Shown piece by piece: positions 1 to 4,747 of a stretch of 5,040 nucleotides of DNA (position 1 is the first letter of the stretch; every line of letters begins with the position of its first letter). This stretch comes from Actinomycetota bacterium (lineage in GTDB: Bacteria; Actinomycetota; Actinomycetes; Streptosporangiales; Streptosporangiaceae). Both the position numbers and the translations under genes were made by a program. The notes beneath the pieces were generated by a model that saw only the letters and a program-made list of their open reading frames with translations, was not told where the DNA came from and did not search any database. The stretch is from the NCBI GenBank assembly GCA_003541285.1, contig DPMS01000015.1:1-5040 (forward strand). The letters are read 5' to 3'.

Positions 1-82
1 GACATCCACGATCGCGCGGGCTGCGTGCAGGTGAGGTCGGCTGGTTCCTGGTCCGGTTCCACCTGACCGACGCTACGCCCGG

Positions 83-136
83 CTGGTCTTTCTGGTCAAG
101 CTGGTCTCTCTGGTCTTATTGGGCGCACTGGTCGGG
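83..136 (+). repeat. 9-bp tandem (iteron-like) CTGGTC array upstream of the GntR gene
   Basis: The hexamer CTGGTC starts at 83, 92, 101, 110 and 128, so the copies fall on an exact 9-bp register. The register slot at 119 holds a degenerate copy (TTGGGC). The three bases following each hexamer vary. Two further looser matches lie upstream at 41 (CTGGTT) and 48 (CTGGTC), out of register. The array ends about 35 bp before the GntR start codon. Its position suggests a multi-site operator for a DNA-binding protein, possibly the adjacent regulator, but that is inference. Because 9 is a multiple of 3, the array is also open in frame (Trp-Ser-X repeats), so a coding origin cannot be fully excluded. 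Confidence 0.7.
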
Positions 137-171
137 AGGCGGCCTGCGATCTTGGTTGAGATCATTTAGAT

Positions 172-390
172 ATGTCGCGTCCGCCTGAGCTGCCCAGCGT
201 CCGCGTGGAGCGGGACCTGCGGCGGCGCCTGGACGCCGGCGAATGGGACCACGGTCAGGCACTCCCCACCGTGACCCGGCTCGCCCAGGAGTACCAGGTG
301 GGCAAGGGCACCATCAACAAAGTGCTCCGCACACTGGCAGACGAGGGCCTGGTGCGCATCGTCCGCTCCTGGGGCACCTTCCGCGTCTGA
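172..390 (+). CDS. Stand-alone GntR-family winged-helix DNA-binding protein
   Basis: The 72-residue product is almost exactly one GntR-type winged helix-turn-helix domain. Residues 9-26 match the first helix and turn (VRVERDLRRRLDAGEW). LPTVTRLAQEYQVGKGTINK at about 31-50 is the helix-turn-helix. VLRTLADEGLVRI and the SWGTFRV ending at 51-72 supply the last helix and the wing, corresponding to the usual GxGTFV. There is no effector-binding domain (FCD, UTRA or aminotransferase-like), so it is a minimal regulator. Such small GntR proteins are frequent in actinobacteria and on their integrative elements, where they control transfer or neighbouring genes. An in-frame TGA at 157 makes ATG 172 the first possible start. 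There is no recognisable Shine-Dalgarno sequence, so a leaderless or very short-leader mRNA is possible. The CTGGTC array directly upstream is a plausible operator (inferred). Target genes and ligand are unknown. Confidence 0.85.
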   Translation: MSRPPELPSVRVERDLRRRLDAGEWDHGQALPTVTRLAQEYQVGKGTINKVLRTLADEGLVRIVRSWGTFRV

Positions 391-595
391 CCACACGGCC
401 AGCCCCGAGTAACGAGAAACCCCCGCACGGACAGGGCCACGTCTCTTCCTGATGTGCCGTCACCTTGACCGTCCCCGGTTTCGGTCTGTGCCGCCGGCTG
501 TTCCTCGCCTGCCTGGCGTCCCGCCTGTGTACTCGGCTACCCAGACCAGCCTGGCCGTGGCCACGGCTGGGGTAACGCCCGGGCAGTATGGTCTG
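391..595. other. Spacer between the GntR and DUF5655 genes
   Basis: No convincing gene is seen. The frame of the next gene is open back to an ATG at 452, but codons between 452 and 595 end in T much more often than those of the downstream gene, and the predicted residues (Pro/Arg/Val/Ala-rich) resemble no domain. I therefore treat this as untranslated or poorly conserved leader. A TATGGT (587-592) resembles a -10 box just before the GTG at 596, but it has no matching -35 and sits rather close to the start. Confidence 0.4.
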
Positions 596-1012
596 GTGGC
601 CCGCTGGAGCTGTCCCCGTTGCGACCGGGAATTCGGGCGCGCCCACCAGGGGCACACGTGTGTGCCCGGCTGCACTGTGGATGAGACTTTCGCGGGGCAC
701 TCCGCCGGGCAGCGCGCCGTGTACGACGCGATCCTCGCCCACCTGGAAAGCCTGGGCCCGGTGCACGAGGACGCGGTCGGGGTCGGCGTGTTCCTCAAGC
801 GGGACCGCAAGCTGGCCGAGGTGCGGCCCCGGTCGCGGGACGTGCTGCTGGGGCTGTACCTGCCCAGGCCAGTGCATGATCCCCGGATCGCCAAGGTGCT
901 CGCGCCCGGCTCCCCGAGAGTCGTTCACCTGCTGATGCTGCGCAGCGCCGACGAAGTGGACGGCCAGCTGCGTGACTGGCTCACCGAGGCCTTCCTCCAC
1001 GCCTCGGACTGA
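596..1012 (+). CDS. DUF5655-type protein with N-terminal zinc-ribbon-like Cys/His cluster
   Basis: Counting from GTG 596, the 138-residue product begins VARWSCPRCDREFGRAHQGH, followed by a further Cys at 22 and 26. C6, C9, H20 and C22/C26 form a likely metal-binding knuckle. The rest follows the DUF5655 pattern as I recall it: a TVDETFAGHSAGQRAVYDAI helix, LGPVHEDAVGVGVFLKRDRKLAEVRPR (usually aromatic/charged FKRxRxFAxVxP), a hydrophobic strand LLGLYL, and a C-terminal VHLLMLRSADEVDGQLRDWLTEAF helix. The family's biochemical role is not established, so no function is assigned. ATG 452 would add 48 residues of unlike codon use; GTG 596 fits the domain boundary and is preferred, although it lacks a Shine-Dalgarno sequence. 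The gene follows the GntR gene on the same strand and converges with the small minus-strand ORF at 1076. Confidence 0.82.
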   Translation: MARWSCPRCDREFGRAHQGHTCVPGCTVDETFAGHSAGQRAVYDAILAHLESLGPVHEDAVGVGVFLKRDRKLAEVRPRSRDVLLGLYLPRPVHDPRIAKVLAPGSPRVVHLLMLRSADEVDGQLRDWLTEAFLHASD

Positions 1013-1033
1013 CCAGCCGCACCAGCAGGACCC

Positions 1034-1049
1034 CATCGCTGCGGCGATG
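1034..1049. terminator. Short hairpin between convergent genes
   Basis: CATCGC (1034-1039) and GCGATG (1044-1049) form a perfect 6-bp stem around a TGCG tetraloop, 21 bp after the DUF5655 stop and 26 bp beyond the stop of the opposing small ORF. There is no T-tract on either strand. It could act as a bidirectional terminator between the convergent genes, but the stem is short. Confidence 0.35.
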
Positions 1050-1075
1050 CCCGGATAACAGGCCCGCCCCGCTGG

Positions 1076-1246
1076 TCACTTCATGCAGACGCAGAACCTG
1101 TCCTGCAGTTCATCGAGTGCGGCGAGCCGGCCCTGCTCGAATGCGAGGTCCCACACCTGGCCGAGCGCCCGCCGTACCGCCTCGTCATCGCGGCCAAGCA
1201 GGCCGGTGGCCTGCGCCAGCGCATCTGCCTTCTGCTCTTCACCCAT
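1076..1246 (-). CDS. Small 56-residue hypothetical protein
   Basis: A minus-strand ORF encodes 56 residues beginning MGEEQKADALAQATGLLGRD and ending DELQDRFCVCMK. It is preceded by GGAGGGAG: GGAG at 1253-1256 lies 6 nt before ATG 1246, and GGAGG at 1256-1260 lies 9 nt before it. An in-frame ATG at 1252 is also possible but would be only 3 nt from GGAGG. The composition is acidic and predicted mostly helical, with two cysteines (CVC) near the C-terminus. I recognise no family. It starts 45 bp after the MmcQ/YjbR stop on the same strand, so the two may share a transcript. Evidence for translation is the ribosome site, codon use that is G/C-rich at third positions, and a compact helix-forming sequence. 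Function unknown. Confidence 0.6.
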   Translation of the reverse strand: MGEEQKADALAQATGLLGRDDEAVRRALGQVWDLAFEQGRLAALDELQDRFCVCMK

Positions 1247-1252
1247 CGTCAT

Positions 1253-1260
1253 CTCCCTCC
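1253..1260 (-). promoter_or_regulatory. Ribosome binding site of the 56-residue ORF
   Basis: On the minus strand this reads GGAGGGAG, a near-perfect anti-16S complement, and it decides the start. ATG 1246 has the better spacing (6-9 nt); ATG 1252 is too close. Confidence 0.65.
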
Positions 1261-1291
1261 GCCACGATATGCGGCCCCGCCGATCGCCAGG

Positions 1292-1644
1292 TCACGAGCG
1301 GGACGGGCGGTCCTTTTTCGGCAACTTGCTGATCACCGCGTCATAGCAGGCATCGATGGCCTCGAACAGCTCGTCGCCGGGAATCGCCCCGCCGACCCGC
1401 GGGCTGTTCCACCCGGAACGGCCGATGCAGGCCATGACGGAAGCGTCATCGGGGTAGCGCAGCAGCCACTCATCGGGCACCTCCCTGGTGGGGCCGCGTT
1501 TGAGGCCGACCGACGTCGCCGGAGCGGACCCCAGGAAAGCGAAGATCCTGCCGCCCGCCTTCACCACGACATCGCCGCTCATGGCTCGTCCTGCCAGGCA
1601 CCGGGCCTGGCCAGGCAATAGGCGAGCAGCTCATCCCAGGTCAT
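1292..1644 (-). pseudogene. MmcQ/YjbR-family (DUF419) gene split by a one-base frameshift
   Basis: The minus strand encodes MTWDELLAYCLARPGAWQDE plus Pro from ATG 1644, then hits TGA at 1581-1579. The expected continuation lies in another frame: SGDVVVKAGGRIFAFLG, then GLKRGPTREVPDEWLLRYPD, IGRSGWNSPRVGGAIP, and a DELFEAIDACYDAVISKLPKK C-terminus ending at 1292. Restoring one G (CCATGAGC to CCATGGAGC) gives the family's DEPW motif and a protein of about 118 residues, the normal length for this family. Family members adopt a small CyaY-like fold and are often described as DNA-binding, with no firmly known role. The break creates ATGA, so the second part (96 residues from ATG 1582) can be read from its own start with AGGA 6 nt upstream. 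Alternatives: sequencing error, inactivated gene, or a split but expressed protein. A GGAGG site fixes the first start. Confidence 0.85.
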
Positions 1645-1868
1645 CGCGGCCTCCCCGGTGCCGTCCACAGTGATCCCCGGTGCGGGCCGGGGAGCCGCCC
1701 TTCCGGTCCGCCGCCCCTTCCGCAGGCGGTCTGCGTATTGAAACGAAACGCGGCTAACCCCACGGTAATCTTGCGCCTGTCCCGGCACGGACGGCCACCG
1801 CGGTCACCCTGAGGAACCAGCGCCCGCTGTCTCCCCGGAAAGCCGGGCACGATGTCGTCTGGGCGGTC
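1645..1868. other. Divergent intergenic region (YjbR gene / rhomboid gene)
   Basis: These 224 bp should carry the promoters for both diverging genes. The stretch 1736-1772 is noticeably richer in A+T than its surroundings and is the best place for them, but I cannot pair clean -35 and -10 boxes: TTGAAA (1738-1743) and TAATCT (1766-1771) are 22 bp apart. Near the rhomboid start there is a 5-bp hairpin (CCCGG 1834-1838, CCGGG 1843-1847). There is also a six-codon ORF (ATG 1852, product MSSGRS) whose TGA overlaps the rhomboid ATG as ATGA. Confidence 0.35.
1650..1654 (-). promoter_or_regulatory. Ribosome binding site of the MmcQ/YjbR gene
   Basis: GGAGG on the minus strand lies 5 nt before ATG 1644. 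It places the true start there rather than at the in-frame ATG at 1788, whose extra 48 residues are Arg/Ala/Gly-rich and lie outside the domain. Confidence 0.7.
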
Positions 1869-2741
1869 ATGACCACTACCGATCCCGCGCAAGGCCAGGT
1901 GGCCGACACTCCGACGTGCTACCAGCACCCACGGCGCCAGACCTACACCCGGTGCACCCGCTGTGACCGCTACATCTGCGGCGACTGCATGCGGGAGGCG
2001 CCGGTCGGCCACCAGTGCGTGCAGTGCGTCCGCGCCGGCAGCAAGACGGTGCGCCGACCACGCACGGTGCTGGGTGGCCGGGTGTCCGCCAGGCCGGTCG
2101 TGACGTACACGCTGATCGCCATCAACGTCCTCGCCTATCTCGGCGAACTGGCCAGCTTCACCGTCATGTACGCCTGGTTCGGCGGTTTTGGCACGGCAAT
2201 CTGGGCCGGGCAATGGTGGCGCCTGATCACCACGGCCTTTCTCCACGAGCCGATCACCTGGGGCGGCGGGTCCGGCTTCCTCCATATCGCCTTCAACATG
2301 TGGTGGCTGTGGACTCTCGGGCCGCTCGTCGAGGAGGTCATGGGCAGGCTCCGCTTCCTCGCCCTCTACCTGCTGTCGGCGATCGGCGGTTCGGTGCTGG
2401 TCTACCTGATCGCACCCGCTCAGGGTGCGATCGGCGCCTCCGGCGCGATCTTCGGGGTGGCGGCCGCCTATTTCGTCATCTCCCGGCGGCTGAAGCGTGA
2501 CACCGCTTACGCCAACCGCCTGATCGTGGCCTTTCTCATCTGGATGGTGATATCGGCCTGGTTCACGTCCTGGCAAGGTCACCTGGGCGGGCTGATCACC
2601 GGCGGCGCGCTCACCCTCGCCTACTCCTACGCTCCCGCCAGGCGGCGCGGGATCATCCACGCCGCCGCGACGGCGGGTCTCCTGGTGCTGCTGATCGCGC
2701 TGGTGGTGGCCAGAACCTCCGAGCTCACCTGGGGGTCCTAG
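1869..2741 (+). CDS. Rhomboid-family intramembrane serine protease with N-terminal B-box-like zinc finger
   Basis: The 290-residue membrane protein begins with a cytoplasmic zinc-finger segment: C17, H20, C29, C32, C37, C40, H48, C50 and C53, in the B-box-like pattern common to actinobacterial rhomboids. The membrane domain follows. RPVVTYTLIAINVLAYL (about 75-91) is the first helix. WWRLITTAFLHE at 116-126 and FLHIAFNMWWL at 137-147 (H139, N143) are the conserved L1/helix-2 signature. GAIGASGAIFG at 187-196 carries the nucleophile Ser191, and GHLGGLITGG at 237-246 carries the catalytic His238. A last hydrophobic helix lies at about 264-281. The Ser-His dyad is intact, so activity is expected; rhomboids cleave transmembrane helices of substrate proteins within the membrane. 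The substrate is unknown. ATG 1869 has no good Shine-Dalgarno sequence; it overlaps the stop of a six-codon upstream ORF. The gene converges on the minus-strand conjugation-like operon. Confidence 0.95.
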   Translation: MTTTDPAQGQVADTPTCYQHPRRQTYTRCTRCDRYICGDCMREAPVGHQCVQCVRAGSKTVRRPRTVLGGRVSARPVVTYTLIAINVLAYLGELASFTVMYAWFGGFGTAIWAGQWWRLITTAFLHEPITWGGGSGFLHIAFNMWWLWTLGPLVEEVMGRLRFLALYLLSAIGGSVLVYLIAPAQGAIGASGAIFGVAAAYFVISRRLKRDTAYANRLIVAFLIWMVISAWFTSWQGHLGGLITGGALTLAYSYAPARRRGIIHAAATAGLLVLLIALVVARTSELTWGS

Positions 2742-2861
2742 GCCCCGTGCGGGCCGGGCAGCTTGGACAACATGCGGGCGGGCGGGCGCGGGCCCGGCAC
2801 CGCGCGGACCGTCGCCCAGGTGATGTCCGTGCTCAGTTCGCTGCACCCCGGCGGCCCGGGC
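2742..2861. other. Convergent spacer with coding-like codon-phase bias
   Basis: In the frame that continues the rhomboid gene past its TAG, 39 of 40 codons end in G or C up to a TGA at 2862-2864. The plus-strand reading contains MRAGGRGPGT from ATG 2772 and ends LSSLHPGGPG. The minus-strand frame sharing the same third positions is also open: from GTG 2884 (overlapping the NlpC/P60 stop) it gives 48 residues, including STDITWATVRAVPGP and ending MLSKLPGPHGA at TAG 2740-2738. Neither has a clear ribosome site or recognised family. It may be a small gene on one strand, a gene remnant, or a former C-terminal extension of the rhomboid. Confidence 0.3.
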
Positions 2862-2882
2862 TGAGCCCATCCCTGCTCAGCC
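2859..2882. terminator. Perfect 8-bp inverted repeat between convergent genes
   Basis: GGCTGAGC (2859-2866) and GCTCAGCC (2875-2882) pair perfectly around an 8-nt loop. The right arm contains the stop codon of the minus-strand NlpC/P60 gene (TGA, read at 2879-2877). The left arm contains the TGA (2862-2864) that closes the plus-strand frame downstream of the rhomboid gene. There is no T-tract, as is common in high-G+C actinobacteria. A bidirectional terminator for the two convergent units is the simplest reading. Confidence 0.55.
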
Positions 2883-4103
2883 ACCCACTTGCTGGGCGGT
2901 GAGTACCACCCCGGAGTGCGCCCAGGGGCGGCTGAAGCCGACCACGCCCCGGTTTCCGTACGGGGCGATCCGGATCGGGAAGCCGGTCCCGAACGCCTCG
3001 ATCATCAGGCCGTTCCCGATCACCAGCCCGACGTGCCCCGGTGAGGTGGTGGTGCCATCGGACCCGGCGAAGAAGGCCAGGTCACCGGGCTGCTCGTGAC
3101 CGGGTGCGACCCTCGGGCCCCATATCCACTGCACCTGCGAGGTGCGCGGGATATCGATGCCAGCCGCCCGGTAGGCCATCATCACCAGCCCCGAACAGTC
3201 GAACGCGTCCGGCCCGGTGCCACCCCACAGGTACGGCTTGCCGAGCTGTGCCCGCGCGTAAGCGATCACGGTGGCGGCCGCCTGGTTCGGGATCTGCGCG
3301 GTGCTGGGCCCGCCGCCGCTGCCGCCAGCGGTCCCCCCGGTCCCACCCGGGCCGCCGGCCGCGCTGGTCAGGCATTGCGCCGCGGTGACGATCCCGGAGG
3401 ACGTAGTAGCGGAGGCCGCGGCGACCGAGAAGCCTCCCTGGGCGTAGACAGCCGCCCAGTGGAGCACCATCTGCACATAGGAAGTCAGGTGGTTGTAGGC
3501 GAAGATCGCGCCGCTGACGTTGCTCTGAACCCCGTGCGCGAGCAGGTACTTCGCGGCCCCGGCGATCGCGTCGGCCGGCTCGTACACGCTGGCGATCCCG
3601 TCACCGTTACCGTCGACCGCCACCCCGGCGACCTGCTGGCTGGCCGGGTGGACCGGCGCGCCACCCCAGGTATCGCCGGCCGCCCCGCCGATGCCGATCT
3701 GCATCGGCCCGGCCGCGCCGAACGCGTTCGCCGCGCTGTGCACCCCGGGCAGGGCCGACCGGCCGTGGTTGGTCTCCACCTCACCGATGCCGGCCAGCAC
3801 CACCCACGGAACCCCGTAGGTCCGCCCGGCCTGCTGGTAAAGCCTTAGGTAGTCGGCAGGGATGGAAGCCTGCCCGGTGGTACTGGCCGCCGGCTGTGCC
3901 ACCGTGGTGACGGATTTGCGCATCGCGGCGCCGCCCGGGCAGCCCTGCCCCTGGCCACCCGGCCCGGCCGCGAACAGCACGCTTCCGCCGCCGATCATGC
4001 CGGCCCCGACCACCGCCAGGCCCAGCACCAGCACCATCACCAGGCCCACCGCCAGCAGCACGGCGGTCCGCCCGGTCTGCGGGACCCCCAGCCGCCAGTT
4101 CAT
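2877..4103 (-). CDS. Membrane-anchored bifunctional lytic transglycosylase / NlpC-P60 peptidase (conjugation-type cell-wall hydrolase)
   Basis: The 408-residue protein has one N-terminal membrane helix (about 14-36). A lysozyme-like transglycosylase domain follows at about 82-225: VVLAGIGEVETNHGRS with likely catalytic Glu110, GPMQIG at 132-137, the acidic loop VDGNGDGIAS at 163-172, DAIAGAAKYLLAHG at 178-191 and AIFAYNH at 199-205. After a Gly/Ser/Thr-rich linker (about 249-266) comes an NlpC/P60 domain: GKPYLWGGTGPDAFDCSGL with Cys303, RTSQVQW, PGDLAFF and GHVGLVIGNG with His357. The usual third catalytic His/Asn position (His357+12) is Glu369. Two-domain enzymes of this kind cut both glycan strands and stem peptides, and serve Gram-positive conjugation systems by opening the wall locally (Tn916 Orf14, pIP501 TraG class). 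The start ATG overlaps the preceding stop as ATGA with only a weak AGG upstream, so translation is probably coupled. Function is confident; the conjugation role is inferred from its neighbours. Confidence 0.93.
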   Translation of the reverse strand: MNWRLGVPQTGRTAVLLAVGLVMVLVLGLAVVGAGMIGGGSVLFAAGPGGQGQGCPGGAAMRKSVTTVAQPAASTTGQASIPADYLRLYQQAGRTYGVPWVVLAGIGEVETNHGRSALPGVHSAANAFGAAGPMQIGIGGAAGDTWGGAPVHPASQQVAGVAVDGNGDGIASVYEPADAIAGAAKYLLAHGVQSNVSGAIFAYNHLTSYVQMVLHWAAVYAQGGFSVAAASATTSSGIVTAAQCLTSAAGGPGGTGGTAGGSGGGPSTAQIPNQAAATVIAYARAQLGKPYLWGGTGPDAFDCSGLVMMAYRAAGIDIPRTSQVQWIWGPRVAPGHEQPGDLAFFAGSDGTTTSPGHVGLVIGNGLMIEAFGTGFPIRIAPYGNRGVVGFSRPWAHSGVVLTAQQVGG

Positions 4104-4735
4104 GAGTTACCTGCCGAGGCGAGCTGGATGTCGTTCACCTGCCAGCCGCTGCCGGTCTGTGCCACGGTGACCGCATAATCGCTGCTGGTCACGCTCGCGG
4201 TGGTCTTGCCCCGCTGTGTGCTGTAGGTCTTCTGCGACACCGTCACCAGGAAGGTCAAGCTCGAGGGACCGAACGCGCGCAGCGCGGTGATCACACCGCT
4301 GCCAGCGGCGGTCTGCTTCTCCCCGATCCTCACCTGGGCGACTCCCGGGGTGGCGAAGCCCCGGGACAGGGTCGCGGCCAGGGACGGGGTGATCAGGCTC
4401 CGCATCTTGCCCACATAGCTGGCCGCGCTCTGGGTGTAGCTGTAGGTCGCATAGTCGGCGCAGAACTGCCGCACCACCCCGGCCGCCGCCGTCAGATCCG
4501 ACTGGGTGAACGGGAGCCACTGGTAGATGTTCACCGCCGACCCTGACTGCGCCGGGACCGGCACGGTGGGCGCGGCCACGGGCGGCGATGACGGCCGGGC
4601 CGTTGGCGCGTTGCCGTATCCGGCCTGGCCCCGCGCGGGCTGCGAGGCGGGCCACAGCAGGAATGCGCCCAGCCCGGCGAGGATGAAGACGAGGACGGCG
4701 AAAACCAGCTTGCGCTGCGCCGGCGACAGTTCCAC
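4100..4735 (-). CDS. Single-pass membrane protein, probable VirB8/TcpC-like conjugation component
   Basis: The 211-residue product starts with a short cytoplasmic segment (MELSPAQRK), one membrane helix (about 10-29, VFAVLVFILAGLGAFLLW) and a Pro/Ala/Ser-rich extracytoplasmic linker (about 31-66). A globular domain of about 140 residues follows. It contains a helical part (AAGVVRQFCADYATYSYTQS) with MRSLITPSLAATLSRG, then strands ending FLVTVSQKTYST, SDYAVTVAQTGSGWQVNDIQ. The pattern of one membrane helix, linker, helices with a residue run resembling 'ITPSL', then paired strands ending 'GW.V.DI' resembles the NTF2-like domain of VirB8/TcpC proteins that scaffold type IV secretion channels; this is pattern judgement, not a database match. 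The start is GTG 4735; an in-frame TAG five codons upstream excludes a longer form. There is no Shine-Dalgarno sequence, so coupling to the upstream gene ending 12 nt earlier is likely. It overlaps the next gene by 4 nt. Confidence 0.8.
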   Translation of the reverse strand: MELSPAQRKLVFAVLVFILAGLGAFLLWPASQPARGQAGYGNAPTARPSSPPVAAPTVPVPAQSGSAVNIYQWLPFTQSDLTAAAGVVRQFCADYATYSYTQSAASYVGKMRSLITPSLAATLSRGFATPGVAQVRIGEKQTAAGSGVITALRAFGPSSLTFLVTVSQKTYSTQRGKTTASVTSSDYAVTVAQTGSGWQVNDIQLASAGNS

Positions 4736-4747
4736 GGCGGCCGCTGA

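Noticed and set aside
314..1036. Minus-strand ORF of 240 codons across the GntR and DUF5655 genes
   Set aside because: It overlaps two recognisable plus-strand domain proteins and its translation shows no domain or sensible composition.
1083..1346. Plus-strand ORF of 87 codons over the small minus-strand ORF
   Set aside because: It has a Ser/Arg/Ala-rich product and no ribosome site; the opposite strand carries a GGAGG site and a more protein-like sequence.
1738..1771. TTGAAA ... TAATCT as a sigma-70-type promoter for the rhomboid gene
   Set aside because: The spacer is 22 bp, beyond the usual 16-19, so the pairing is not convincing.
1645..1788. N-terminal extension of the YjbR gene to ATG 1788
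   Set aside because: A GGAGG site 5 nt before ATG 1644 and the family's usual MTWDELL start place the beginning at 1644; the extra residues are Arg/Ala/Gly-rich.
1641..2870. Long minus-strand ORF of 409 codons opposite the rhomboid gene
   Set aside because: It is antisense to a protein with intact rhomboid motifs; its product is Gly/Arg/Asp/His/Pro-rich with no domain, as expected for a shadow frame in high-G+C DNA.
3096..3848. Plus-strand ORF of 250 codons opposite the NlpC/P60 gene
   Set aside because: Arg/Pro/Gly/His-rich shadow of a gene with clear catalytic motifs on the other strand.
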